A stretch of DNA of 64,000 nucleotides from PNON01 sp963757065 (GTDB lineage: Bacteria; Chloroflexota; Anaerolineae; Anaerolineales; Anaerolineaceae). The notes under the pieces were generated by a model that ran no database searches, was not told where the DNA came from, and was given only the letters and a program-made list of their open reading frames with translations. Shown here one piece after another: positions 44,022 to 53,412 of the stretch (the stretch's first letter is position 1; every line of letters starts with the position of its first letter). Position numbers and translations under genes: made by a program. The stretch lies in the NCBI GenBank assembly GCA_963757065.1, contig CAVWQC010000007.1, forward strand, positions 1,034,031 through 1,098,030, given 5' to 3'.

Positions 44022-45269
44022 ATGGCACAGAAATTTATCGGTTATCAATGTTCTTTATGTGGAAAGACATATTCACCAGGTGAAATAACATATACTTGCC
44101 CGGTGGATGGCGGCAACCTGGATGTAATATTGGATTATGACCTGATCAATAAAGAAGGCAAGTTCGAAGAAATTACATCATCCCAGGATACTTCCCTGTG
44201 GAGGTATTTACCTTTATTGCCGGTTGGCGATCCTGGTTTTGTAGGGACCTCCCTGCGTGTTGCTGGTGGCACACCCATATTGACCCCTATCAAGCTTGGT
44301 GAAGAATTAGGCATTAAAAAGCTTTGGATAAAAGATGAGGGACGTAATCCAAGTGCATCCTTCAAGGACCGTGCCAGTGCCATAGTCGTAGCCCGAACTC
44401 GTGAGCTGAAATCTGATATTGTTGTGACAGCTTCAACTGGTAATGCGGGTGCAGCGTTGGCTTGCATGGCTGCTGCTGTAGGTCAGCCGGCGATTATTTT
44501 TGCACCTAAAACCGCACCACCGGCAAAGGTAGCACAACTATTGATCTTTGGTGCCAAAGTGATCCTGGTGGATGGCAATTATGATTCTGCTTTCGACCTT
44601 ACCATAGAAGCTTCCAATGAATTTGGCTGGTATTGCCGGAACACAGGCTATAACCCTTTCACACTGGAAGGGAAAAAGACAGCTGCTTTTGAAATTTGGG
44701 AAACTCTGCTGAAGAACCGGAAGTCCAATAAACCATTAACGATCTTTGTATCCGTTGGAGATGGCAATATCATCTCCGGATTGCACAAAGGGTTCAAGGA
44801 TCTGCAGAAACTGGGCTGGCTGGAGCAAATGCCGCGAATTATCGGGGTGCAGGCTGAAGGATCGGCAGCGATATACAATGCCTTCCATTCTGGAACTGAA
44901 GAAATCATTCCGGTAAATGCAGTCACCATTGCTGATAGCATATCCAGTGACCTCCCCCGGGATGGTGTCCGTGCGGTAAGAGCAGCAAAACAAACCGGCG
45001 GTACATACATAAAAGTCACTGACGATGAAATTGTAAAGGCAATAGCAAAACTTGGCAAAGTTGGTTTGTTTGCTGAACCAGCAGGTTCAACTGCATATGC
45101 TGGACTGGAGAAAGCTGTACGCGAAAATATCGTAAGTCATGATGATGATATCCTGGTCATGAATACCGGCAGCGGATTGAAAGACATAAAAACTGCCATG
45201 CAGGCAGTGACTGCAGCTCCGATCATTGAGCCCACCCTAAAAGAATTGAAGAAATTTTTGAAACAATAA
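44022..45269 (+). CDS. threonine synthase-like PLP enzyme with N-terminal zinc ribbon
   Basis: A 415-residue fold-type II PLP enzyme. The N terminus has a rubredoxin/zinc-ribbon-like CxxC...C (CSLCGKTY..YTCPVDGG). The PLP lysine lies in NPSASFKDRAS, the phosphate loop is around ASTGNAG, and GYNPFTLEGKKTAAFE and VSVGDGNIISG follow. It is closest in pattern to ThrC. It has no thrA/thrB neighbours and lies in the purine island behind an island operator. A catabolic beta-elimination role is possible, for instance on a diaminopropionate-like intermediate (inference). Confidence 0.85.
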   Translation: MAQKFIGYQCSLCGKTYSPGEITYTCPVDGGNLDVILDYDLINKEGKFEEITSSQDTSLWRYLPLLPVGDPGFVGTSLRVAGGTPILTPIKLGEELGIKKLWIKDEGRNPSASFKDRASAIVVARTRELKSDIVVTASTGNAGAALACMAAAVGQPAIIFAPKTAPPAKVAQLLIFGAKVILVDGNYDSAFDLTIEASNEFGWYCRNTGYNPFTLEGKKTAAFEIWETLLKNRKSNKPLTIFVSVGDGNIISGLHKGFKDLQKLGWLEQMPRIIGVQAEGSAAIYNAFHSGTEEIIPVNAVTIADSISSDLPRDGVRAVRAAKQTGGTYIKVTDDEIVKAIAKLGKVGLFAEPAGSTAYAGLEKAVRENIVSHDDDILVMNTGSGLKDIKTAMQAVTAAPIIEPTLKELKKFLKQ

Positions 45270-45271
45270 TT

Positions 45272-46210
45272 ATGAAGCCAAAATTTTCGATAATTGCTCC
45301 TGTTTATAACGAATCCGAAAGTCTGCCAGAACTTTATAAACGCATCACTGAAGTGATGGGACAGACAAACGAAGAGTGGGAACTCATCGTGATCGATGAT
45401 GGATCCACCGATGGTTCAACAGGTGCAATTCGAGAATTGGCTAAAGCAGATCCACATGTTCGCCCGGTGATCTTCGCCCGTAACTTTGGTCATCAAATCG
45501 CGGTTACGGCTGGCTTGGATTACAGCCGCGGGGATGCAGTAGTGATCATTGATGCAGATCTACAGGATCCTCCGGAAATGATCCTGGAAATGATCAAAAA
45601 ATGGCAGGAAGGGTATGAAGTTGTCTATGCTGTAAGAGCAGATCGGGAAGGTGAAACCTGGTTTAAACGGACAACTGCCTCACTCTTTTATCGGGTCATT
45701 TTCAAGATCACCGATGTGAAGATCCCGCTGGATACAGGTGACTTCAGGCTGCTGGATCGTAAAGTTGTGAATGTCATGAACCGTATGCGGGAACGGCACC
45801 GTTTTCTTCGAGGCATGGCTGCGTGGGTGGGATTCAAGCAAATCGGCTTACCGTATAAACGCGCTGCCAGATATGCTGGAGTAACCAAGTACCCATTCAG
45901 AAAAATGGTGCAGCTGGCATTGAATGCCATCACCAGTTTTTCCTATTTTCCACTTCAAGTCGCCACTTATATTGGCTTTATATCAGCAGGGATCAGTATT
46001 ATTGCCATCCCATTCGTCATATTTGAACGATTAACCGGCTCACAGGCTTTTGTCGGCCAGGCAACCACTTTGATCGCTGTACTTTTTCTTGGAGGTGTTC
46101 AACTCATATCATTGGGCATATTAGGTGAATATGTTGGGCGAATTTATGATGAATCCAAAGGGCGCCCATTATATATTGTTCGTGAAGAACCAGCAGATTT
46201 TGAAAAATAA
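45272..46210 (+). CDS. GT2 glycosyltransferase with two C-terminal membrane helices
   Basis: A 312-residue DPM1/GtrB/ArnC-like glycosyltransferase that would transfer a sugar to a polyprenyl phosphate. The GT-A core has IIAPVYNESESLPELY, IVIDDGSTDGS and the DXD-type VIIDADLQDPPE, then LDTGDFRLLDRKV and RFLRGMAAWVGFKQ. Two helices follow (about 230-260 and 268-290). It begins 2 bases after the threonine-synthase-like stop, so it is co-transcribed despite an unrelated function. This is unexpected within a catabolic cluster. Confidence 0.9.
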   Translation: MKPKFSIIAPVYNESESLPELYKRITEVMGQTNEEWELIVIDDGSTDGSTGAIRELAKADPHVRPVIFARNFGHQIAVTAGLDYSRGDAVVIIDADLQDPPEMILEMIKKWQEGYEVVYAVRADREGETWFKRTTASLFYRVIFKITDVKIPLDTGDFRLLDRKVVNVMNRMRERHRFLRGMAAWVGFKQIGLPYKRAARYAGVTKYPFRKMVQLALNAITSFSYFPLQVATYIGFISAGISIIAIPFVIFERLTGSQAFVGQATTLIAVLFLGGVQLISLGILGEYVGRIYDESKGRPLYIVREEPADFEK

Positions 46211-46233
46211 CCCATTTAGGAGATATATAACAA

Positions 46234-47712
46234 ATGTCAAACAAAATTGATTTATCAGTAAAGAAGGACCGCTTGGAAAGAGCAGTAAAACGAGCGAAAG
46301 AACAGAATATTATCATTCCAACTTTCGCACAGATGAAAAATCCATCATTAATCCCGGGCAAAGTAAAGAGTGAGTTAAAGGGAATAGGTCTTTGGGATGT
46401 AGATCCTCGGAATCTTTTCAGGATTACCTGGCACAACGAACCGGTTGCCAAAGGTGGTGGATTTGGTGGAGTCAATTACCTGGAATTACCTTCCAGCCTC
46501 ACTGGTACAAAAGCCAGAGTAATTGTTGTTGTTGGCAAGTGGTTCCCAACCGGTGCCCATAAAGTGGGTGCTGCATTTGGCTGCCTGGTTCCACGGTTGG
46601 TAACAGGTCAATTCGACCCGACCTCCCAGAAAGCAGTCTGGCCTTCAACAGGCAATTTCTGCCGTGGTGGAGCATACGATTCAAAACTTTTAGCCTGTGA
46701 TTCCATCGCCATTTTACCCGAAGGAATGAGCAAGGAAAGGTTCGAATGGCTTGCAAAGGTATCTGGCGAGGTCATTGCCACTCCCGGATCCGAATCTAAT
46801 GTTAAAGAGATCTTCGATAAATGTTGGGAATTAAGAAAATCTGGCCAGGATCTGATGATCTTCAACCAGTTCGAGGAATTTGGCAATTACCTTTGGCACT
46901 ACGAAGTTACCGGACATGCCCTGGAAGAAGTCTTAAAGAAGGTCATGGGTCCTAAAGATGAATACCGTGGATTTGCCTCGGCAACTGGTTCTGCAGGTAC
47001 GATCGCTGCAGGTGATTACTTGAAACAGGCATTCCCCTATTCAAAGATCGTCGCCAGTGAAGCTCTTCAGTGCCCGACTCTTCTGGAAAATGGGTTTGGT
47101 TCACATCGTATTGAAGGGATTGGTGATAAGCATGTTCCGTGGATCCACAATTCGAAAAACACAGACATGGTTGTTGCCATAGATGATGAAGCAGTCGTCA
47201 ACATCTGCCGCCTTTTCAATGAACCGGAAGGCAAGAAATACCTTGCCAAGAAAGGTGTTCCGCAGGCGATTATTTCACAGTTGGATCTCATGGGATTTTC
47301 CGGAATCTCGAATGTCCTTTCAGCGATCAAGTTTGCCAAGTATTATGAACTTGGTGAAAATGATATTGTACTGACTGTATTAACCGATTCCATGGAACTT
47401 TATGGGAGCCGGTTAGTGGAAATGCACCAGGAATTTGGTGAATATACTGCTTCTGATGCTGCAGAACATTGTGCCCGCTACTTATTAGGTCAATCCACTG
47501 ATAATTTACTCGAATTATCATATACTGACCAGCGTCGTGTACATAACTTGAAATACTTTACCTGGGTTGAACAGCAGGGTAAGGAATATAAAGAGATCAT
47601 GGACATGTGGTATGAACGGGATTACTGGAAGGGTGTCCAGGGACAGGTTGGCGAGATTGATGCTTTAATAAATGAGTTCAATGACCGTGTCGGATTGATT
47701 AAAAACTACTAA
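46234..47712 (+). CDS. fold-type II PLP-dependent enzyme, substrate unknown
   Basis: A 492-residue protein of the cysteine synthase/threonine deaminase fold, longer than usual. The likely PLP lysine is in GKWFPTGAHKVGAAFG, and glycine-rich phosphate-binding segments ASATGSAGTIAAGDY follow. The C-terminal tail (about 400-492, DAAEHCARYLL..YTDQRRVHNLKYFTW..WYERDYWKGVQGQ) is not part of the usual fold. YgeX, the diaminopropionate ammonia-lyase of the enterobacterial cluster, is also fold-type II, so this enzyme may occupy that step (inference). A strong terminator follows. Confidence 0.75.
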   Translation: MSNKIDLSVKKDRLERAVKRAKEQNIIIPTFAQMKNPSLIPGKVKSELKGIGLWDVDPRNLFRITWHNEPVAKGGGFGGVNYLELPSSLTGTKARVIVVVGKWFPTGAHKVGAAFGCLVPRLVTGQFDPTSQKAVWPSTGNFCRGGAYDSKLLACDSIAILPEGMSKERFEWLAKVSGEVIATPGSESNVKEIFDKCWELRKSGQDLMIFNQFEEFGNYLWHYEVTGHALEEVLKKVMGPKDEYRGFASATGSAGTIAAGDYLKQAFPYSKIVASEALQCPTLLENGFGSHRIEGIGDKHVPWIHNSKNTDMVVAIDDEAVVNICRLFNEPEGKKYLAKKGVPQAIISQLDLMGFSGISNVLSAIKFAKYYELGENDIVLTVLTDSMELYGSRLVEMHQEFGEYTASDAAEHCARYLLGQSTDNLLELSYTDQRRVHNLKYFTWVEQQGKEYKEIMDMWYERDYWKGVQGQVGEIDALINEFNDRVGLIKNY

Positions 47713-47729
47713 ATCTTTACTATAAAATT

Positions 47730-47770
47730 AACATCCCGCAGACTGCATAAGACTGCGGGATGTTGTTTTA
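47730..47770 (+). terminator. intrinsic terminator after the PLP enzyme
   Basis: A 12-bp perfect stem (AACATCCCGCAG / CTGCGGGATGTT) with an 11-base loop, followed by GTTTTA. Confidence 0.85.
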
Positions 47771-47774
47771 TAAT
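47769..47774 (+). promoter_or_regulatory. -10 element of the conserved hypothetical gene, leaderless
   Basis: TATAAT sits directly after the terminator hairpin and 6 bases before the ATG at 47781, leaving no room for a ribosome-binding site. Confidence 0.45.
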
Positions 47775-47780
47775 AATAGA

Positions 47781-48364
47781 ATGAATTCAACAACTGGTAT
47801 TCCTGATACATCCCTTGTGTTGGTTTCAGTAATGAACTCGCCACGCGACCTGGAAATCGCACGGATGCTTGGTTGGTACCGGATCCCCCTGCGGAGAGCG
47901 CCAAAAGTAGTCGATGTTGATTACCTTGCCTTTTACCAGACCTCAGGATTTGATGAAGGGGATCGAGGAAAGATCCAGTATATTGCAAAAGTACGCGGGC
48001 ACGAGTTGACTACCCGTGGGGAGTTGCTCAAAGATGAGAAAGACCATCCGAGAGTGCAAATGAGGAGTATTATAAGATCCAGATCGGTCCATTAATTAGA
48101 CTTGCCAAACCGATCAAGGCAACAAACTGGAAGCGGATCACATTCCTCTATACAACTGGAAAATCTTTGATGGAAGCCAACCAGGTCAATGATCTGGTCA
48201 TACGATCAGAAGAACGGTCCTTACTCTGGCGTTCAATTCGGGAACGGATTGGAACAGATAACCCGTCTGTCACTGACCCTGTTGAAAATTTTGATATACC
48301 CGATGGCCAGTTATTGGAAATTCTTGGCTATTTGGGATTCAATGAGATTAACAAAAGTAAATAA
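47781..48364 (+). CDS. conserved hypothetical protein, frame interrupted near 48054
   Basis: About 195 residues when joined. The first part reads LVLVSVMNSPRDLEIARMLGWYRIPLRRAPKVV, DYLAFYQTSGF and KVRGHELTTRGELL. After HPR the frame changes (one missing or two extra bases at about 48051-48056) and continues as ANEEYYKIQIGPLIRLAKPI, WKRITFLYTTGKSLMEA to the stop at 48364. The pattern matches a family I have met only as hypothetical proteins in Chloroflexota-like genomes; no function is known to me. The WYRIP and YYKI segments look like a nucleic-acid- or ligand-binding beta fold, which is speculation. Confidence 0.65.
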
Positions 48365-48384
48365 TAATTTATTGAGAGGGTCTG

Positions 48385-49800
48385 ATGAAAATTATTAAAA
48401 ACGGGACTCTGATCACAGCCAGTGAAACCTTTTCCGCTGATATTTTAATCACGGGTGAAAAGATTACTGAAATTGGCAGCAATATTAATATTCCGGGTGC
48501 AGAGATCATCGATGCCAGTGGAATGCTAGTCATGCCGGGTGGGGTCGATCCGCATGTTCATCTTGAATTACCCATGTTTGGTACGGTGTCATCCGATGAT
48601 CATTACACAGGACATAGAGCTGCGGCTTTCGGAGGAACAACTACCTGTATAGATTTTATTTCGCAGGATCACAATACATTAACTGAAGACATTGATGCAT
48701 GGCATGAAAAGGCAGATCATAAAGCAGCCATCGATTTTGGGTTTCATATGAATATTACCCGGCTGAACGATCAGATTGCTAGTGAAATCCCATCATTGGT
48801 CAATCATGGCATATCCAGCATTAAAGTATTTACTGCTTACAATAATCGATTGAGGTTGGATGATGGTGGTATTTTTCGCGTGATGCGCATAGCACGAGAT
48901 GCAGGAATACTTACCATGCTCCATGCGGAAAATGGTGACGTGATCGACATTCTTATTCAAGAAGCACTGGCATCCGGGAAGACAAAGCCAATCGACCATG
49001 CCCTTACCAGGCCTGCGTGGGGTGCAGTAGAAGCTGTACTACGAGCTTGTTCATTAGCTCAACAGGCAGAAGCACCTCTATATATTGTCCACATGAATGC
49101 AGCCGGAGAGGTGGATCAATTGGAATATGCCAGAGCTCATGGTATCCATGTAATGGGAGAGACGTGTCCGCAATATTTGTTCTTTACAACCGATCAGTTG
49201 AGAAGACCCGATGGTGCAAAATGGGTGTGCTCGCCGCCAATTCGTGAGAAGGTGGATAACGATAGACTTTGGGAGGGATTACGATCTGGAGTGATTCAGA
49301 CAATAGGAACAGACCATTGTCCATTTTTCTATAATGGATCCCAACCAATTATTTATGAAGGCGAAAAGGTGGCAATTCCCGGGAAAGAGTTAGGCGAAAA
49401 TGATTTTACAAAAATACCCAATGGATTACCAGGTATAGAAGACAGACTGCCAATTATGTGGACTTACGGAGTCAGAACAGGTAAGTTGTCACCTAATCAA
49501 TTTGTTGAGTTGAACTGCACAAATCCTGCAAAGATTTTTGGATTATATCCACAAAAGGGAACCCTTTTACCCGGGGCAGATGCGGATATTGTATTGTGGG
49601 ACCCTGAAAAGCATGTTCAATATGGGGTAAATGAAGCGCATATGAGGACTGATTATAATTTGTATGAAGGCTGGGAATTAGTTGGAATGCCAGTAGAAGT
49701 TTTATTACGGGGAGAATCGATAGTCAAAGATGGTCAATGGTTGGGGAGACAAGGTGCCGGGAAATTCATCCACAGGAACGCTTCAAATCCGGTACTCTAA
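48385..49800 (+). CDS. dihydropyrimidinase / D-hydantoinase (HyuA-like)
   Basis: A 471-residue cyclic-amide hydrolase. The binuclear metal site is complete: GGVDPHVHLELPMFG, the carboxylated Lys in SSIKVFTAYN, TMLHAENGD, LYIVHMNAAGE and IGTDHCPF. It opens hydantoin, dihydropyrimidine or related ureido rings. HyuA belongs to the enterobacterial purine/urate cluster, matching the other enzymes here. It has a GAGAGG ribosome-binding site 20 bases after the hypothetical gene, and leads directly into the membrane-protein trio. Confidence 0.92.
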   Translation: MKIIKNGTLITASETFSADILITGEKITEIGSNINIPGAEIIDASGMLVMPGGVDPHVHLELPMFGTVSSDDHYTGHRAAAFGGTTTCIDFISQDHNTLTEDIDAWHEKADHKAAIDFGFHMNITRLNDQIASEIPSLVNHGISSIKVFTAYNNRLRLDDGGIFRVMRIARDAGILTMLHAENGDVIDILIQEALASGKTKPIDHALTRPAWGAVEAVLRACSLAQQAEAPLYIVHMNAAGEVDQLEYARAHGIHVMGETCPQYLFFTTDQLRRPDGAKWVCSPPIREKVDNDRLWEGLRSGVIQTIGTDHCPFFYNGSQPIIYEGEKVAIPGKELGENDFTKIPNGLPGIEDRLPIMWTYGVRTGKLSPNQFVELNCTNPAKIFGLYPQKGTLLPGADADIVLWDPEKHVQYGVNEAHMRTDYNLYEGWELVGMPVEVLLRGESIVKDGQWLGRQGAGKFIHRNASNPVL

Positions 49801-49803
49801 AAA

Positions 49804-51402
49804 ATGTTCATTCTTGCCCCTTCATTCTTTTTACTTGTTACTGCGGCGATCATTCAAATTCTACATATATTTCGTCCTCGATTTAACGCTGTCTGGTTAA
49901 TCGCAGTTACTGGTGCCTTTATTAGTTGGATGTCACTATTGTTTCTCAGGTTTAGATTACCGACAAATTTAGTCTACCTCCACTGGGATATCGGGAAACT
50001 CTACATTGATTCGCCGGCATTGGTCATTGATTACTCTACATGGCCTTACGCATTTGCCATAAGTACATTGATTCTTGCCATTGTTTTATCATCTCCTGCC
50101 AATCTCCAATCCAGGATGGAAATAAGCAGTTTGGCCGGAAATTTAGCAATTACCGGATTAAGTTATTTTGCTTTATTGGCATCAAACCTGGTATCAATGC
50201 TAATCGGTTGGGCAGCTATCGACCTGATTGAAATATCCGCCTTGTTACGCAATAACCCTGAAAGTAAGAACAATCAACGGATCATTATCGGATTCACATC
50301 CAGGTTTCTAGGTCTGATCCTGATTTTCTGGGCGATCGTCCTGGGTAGTCGCGAAAGTGGTTTTAGAACAGATTTCACAAATTTATCACCTTTGGTGGGA
50401 TTGCCTGTCCTGATTGGAATTGGGTTAAGACTGGGATTATTTCCTGTCCACCTGACTTATTCCGAGGAAACCAGCATTCGGCGAAGCCAGGGTAACCTTT
50501 TCCGGTTTATTCCACCAGCTGCAAGTTTAGTCTTACTTTCACGCATTCCACCAGAAACATTGTCACCTGATATGAATATTATCATCAGGATATTAACAAT
50601 GATTGCAGCAATTTATGGACTAATTCGTTGGTTGTCTGAAAAACGTGAATTGGATACACGGCCGTATTGGGTGATGATACTATCCAGTCTGGCAATATTA
50701 TCCACCTTGAATGGTTTTTCGGTGGCATCTGTTTCGTGGGGAGTTTCGATGATCCTTTTAGGTGGAGCACTATATTTGCATGATTTTAAGACTTGTTTCA
50801 TTCAGGTATTACTTTTTATCGGATTATTGCTGTTTACTGGAATACCCTATACACCTAACGCTGCAGGTTTGGCTGGCTTAATGGGATCCCCGAATTTATT
50901 TATTGAAATTATTAGTCTTTTGATCTTTCTACCGTTGCTGGTTGGATTATTTAGAAAAATTAAAGGCAAAGCTTTCATACCATCCGGATTGGAACGAATT
51001 GTCTACCTTACTTATCCTTTCAGTATTTTATTGTTGATCATTTCATATGTCATTATTGGTCTCTTTGGCTGGCGCGGTTCAAGGATAATTGGGGCATGGC
51101 CTGCCATAATTACTGGCTTAGGGATCATATTAATCATGTTGATCGTGAATAGATTTTTACCCCGTCAGATCAATTACGTTAAGAATTCGTTTGAGGAATT
51201 TATTAAAAAATACTCTTTCATTCGACAATATGTCAGGACAATTTTTACATTTACCTGGGTTTACACGTTATTTCGGTGGATATTTGGAATGATCGGAAGA
51301 ATTATTGATTGGTTTACATTTTTATTAGAAGGCGAAAGTGGTTTACTTTGGGGAATGGTTTTTCTTATACTATTAATTATGGTTATTGGGACAAGAGGGT
51401 AA
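49804..51402 (+). CDS. complex-I antiporter-like (NuoL/M/N-type) membrane protein
   Basis: A 532-residue protein with about 14 transmembrane helices. The pattern is that of proton-pumping antiporter-like subunits (NuoL/M/N, HyfB, MrpA/D). A helix-5-like segment has acidic residues (LIGWAAIDLIEISALL). The discontinuous-helix region is LGLFPVHLTYSEETS. Conservation is low and the usual Lys of helix 7 is not obvious. It begins 4 bases after the hydantoinase stop. No NuoB/C/D/H or hydrogenase subunits are present. Confidence 0.7.
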   Translation: MFILAPSFFLLVTAAIIQILHIFRPRFNAVWLIAVTGAFISWMSLLFLRFRLPTNLVYLHWDIGKLYIDSPALVIDYSTWPYAFAISTLILAIVLSSPANLQSRMEISSLAGNLAITGLSYFALLASNLVSMLIGWAAIDLIEISALLRNNPESKNNQRIIIGFTSRFLGLILIFWAIVLGSRESGFRTDFTNLSPLVGLPVLIGIGLRLGLFPVHLTYSEETSIRRSQGNLFRFIPPAASLVLLSRIPPETLSPDMNIIIRILTMIAAIYGLIRWLSEKRELDTRPYWVMILSSLAILSTLNGFSVASVSWGVSMILLGGALYLHDFKTCFIQVLLFIGLLLFTGIPYTPNAAGLAGLMGSPNLFIEIISLLIFLPLLVGLFRKIKGKAFIPSGLERIVYLTYPFSILLLIISYVIIGLFGWRGSRIIGAWPAIITGLGIILIMLIVNRFLPRQINYVKNSFEEFIKKYSFIRQYVRTIFTFTWVYTLFRWIFGMIGRIIDWFTFLLEGESGLLWGMVFLILLIMVIGTRG

Positions 51403-51406
51403 CTTT

Positions 51407-51994
51407 ATGCCTTTTTCCATACAGGTAGTAGGCATGATTGTTATTGTTGCAGCAAGTATGCTCCCATTTGTTGTACCCAATTGGCGAATATTGATCACAA
51501 CACTTGCTGCCATTTACCTGATCCAATTCATCTATATTTTCTATCTTTCGACGCCACTATTAGCTGCAATTAACCTAATCATTGGATGGATGGCCTGTGC
51601 AGTAATAGGAATATCCAGTTTAAGGTTACGACTTAATGAAAATATCGAACCATTCCAAAAAGGTATCGCATTCCGATTATTAAGTGAATTCTTTTTTATT
51701 TTGACAGCTTTTGCTATTTCAATCAACGCCAATTCATGGTTACCAAAAATACCTTATATTGTCTTCTCTGCTGGATTAACTCTATTATTTACCGGTTTGC
51801 TCCAACTTAATTATTACCCCCAAACTTTACGGATCATTGTCGGATTATTGGTTTTGTTATCCGGCTTTGAATTAATATATTATTCGATAGAATATTCATT
51901 GCTCGTAATCATCTTAATCGGGATTGTAAAGCTGGGGTTGGCTTTTATGGGTACTTACCTTATCGGTCTACAAAACCTGGAGGAAGCCAAATGA
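51407..51994 (+). CDS. small multi-spanning membrane protein, HyfE/NuoK-like
   Basis: A 195-residue protein with about 6-7 short transmembrane helices and almost no loops, similar in size and layout to HyfE of hydrogenase-4. Residue-level similarity cannot be judged by eye. Start 51407 is used because GAGGG lies 12 bases upstream just before the previous stop. It overlaps the next gene by 4 bases (ATGA), so the three membrane proteins are made together. Confidence 0.6.
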   Translation: MPFSIQVVGMIVIVAASMLPFVVPNWRILITTLAAIYLIQFIYIFYLSTPLLAAINLIIGWMACAVIGISSLRLRLNENIEPFQKGIAFRLLSEFFFILTAFAISINANSWLPKIPYIVFSAGLTLLFTGLLQLNYYPQTLRIIVGLLVLLSGFELIYYSIEYSLLVIILIGIVKLGLAFMGTYLIGLQNLEEAK

Positions 51995-53388
51995 GTTCCC
52001 CGGTTATCTGGATTATTTTCCCTGTGATAGTTTCAATTGGATTGTTCCTATTGCTCCGCCATCGGACTTTAGTGTATATAATCGGGTTTCTCTTCTCACT
52101 GGGGTTAACCGGAGCAGCTTATTGGCTGCCAATTGAGACTCTTGTTGAAACGGGTTCAACAGGATTCAAGATTTCCGGTGTTCTTACTATGCTCGGCCGG
52201 CAGTTGATTTTAAATCAGGACCGTCAGGCAATATTAATATTGATCTATGCAATAACAGCCTTTTGGCTTTTTGGTGGTTTATTTACTAATGTCCCTCCTA
52301 TATTAGTTCCTATCAGCCTAATGGTGGTTTCTTTTCTGGTTGGATCAATCGCAGTAGATCCATTTTTATATGCCGCAATTTTTATTGAAATAGCAGTGCT
52401 TTTAACACTGCCTTTATTGGTAAATGATACAAAACGCTTAAATGCAGGGGCAATGCGTTTTCTCACATTTCAAACCATAGGGATGGTTTTCTTACTTTTT
52501 ACTGGCTGGTTGTTAGGTGGGGTGGAAACTGCCCCGGCCGACCGGGTTGCAGCACTACGGACATTGGTTTTTCTTGGATTGGGTTTTGCTTTCATTTTGG
52601 CGATTTTTCCGTTTTATTCCTGGATACCCATGCTAACCGAATATGAAAATCCTTATACGGTTGGATTTATACTAATATTATTTCCTACAGTAATTCTACT
52701 ATTTGGAATTACATTTATTGAAAAGTATTCATGGCTGAGGAGTTCGACTGAACTAAAACAAGCCCTTCAAATTGTCGGAACATTCATGGTAGTAATAGGT
52801 GGAATTTGGTCAGCATTTCAAAAGCATTTAGGTAGGATGTTTGGATATGCTGTTATCGTTGAAAATGGCCTGTCCTTGATTGCAATAGGATCATTAACCC
52901 CAAATGGGTTTCAAGTTTTTGCTAATTTGTTCCTGCCGCGGATTTTATCTTTTGGACTTTGGGCACTATGTTTATCGATAATTCGTAAAAAATTTAATAC
53001 CCTTGAACTGGCAAAATTAGGGGGTATTGGAAAATCAGAAACATTAATTACATTAGGTTTTCTTATCGCTCAATTTTCAATCGGAGGATTACCTCTTCTA
53101 GGGGGATTTCCTTCAAGGGTTGCGTTACTCGAAGAAATCTCTCTCCAGTCGTCAGTAATTGCATGGTCAATTATTATTGGAATTGGCGGTATTTGGGCAG
53201 CTGGACTTGTTTCCTTGTCAACTGTTCTAAAATCCGAATCAGGTTGGAAGAGCTTTTTTAATGAAAATATTGTTGTCAATACCCTTATCTGTATTGGCAT
53301 CCTGGGTTTATTAATTATGGGTTTATTTCCACAATCTTACTCATCGGGGATGTTGAATATTTTACTCCCATACCCCCACCTGTATTAA
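51991..53388 (+). CDS. complex-I antiporter-like (NuoN/HyfF/MrpD-type) membrane protein
   Basis: A 465-residue protein with about 13-14 helices. A helix with a buried Glu (YAAIFIEIAVLLTLPLL), ILAIFPFYSWIPMLTEYENP (the HxWLP-like region) and FQKHLGRMFGYAVIVENGLSLI (Lys helix plus K/Y segment) match proton-channel subunits of complex I and hydrogenase-4. With the two preceding genes it forms an A-B-A' membrane module without electron-transfer partners. A cation/proton antiporter or an incomplete, dispersed respiratory complex are both possible. Confidence 0.8.
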   Translation: MSSPVIWIIFPVIVSIGLFLLLRHRTLVYIIGFLFSLGLTGAAYWLPIETLVETGSTGFKISGVLTMLGRQLILNQDRQAILILIYAITAFWLFGGLFTNVPPILVPISLMVVSFLVGSIAVDPFLYAAIFIEIAVLLTLPLLVNDTKRLNAGAMRFLTFQTIGMVFLLFTGWLLGGVETAPADRVAALRTLVFLGLGFAFILAIFPFYSWIPMLTEYENPYTVGFILILFPTVILLFGITFIEKYSWLRSSTELKQALQIVGTFMVVIGGIWSAFQKHLGRMFGYAVIVENGLSLIAIGSLTPNGFQVFANLFLPRILSFGLWALCLSIIRKKFNTLELAKLGGIGKSETLITLGFLIAQFSIGGLPLLGGFPSRVALLEEISLQSSVIAWSIIIGIGGIWAAGLVSLSTVLKSESGWKSFFNENIVVNTLICIGILGLLIMGLFPQSYSSGMLNILLPYPHLY

Positions 53389-53412
53389 TAAAATTGATTA
53401 TTACCCGGATGG

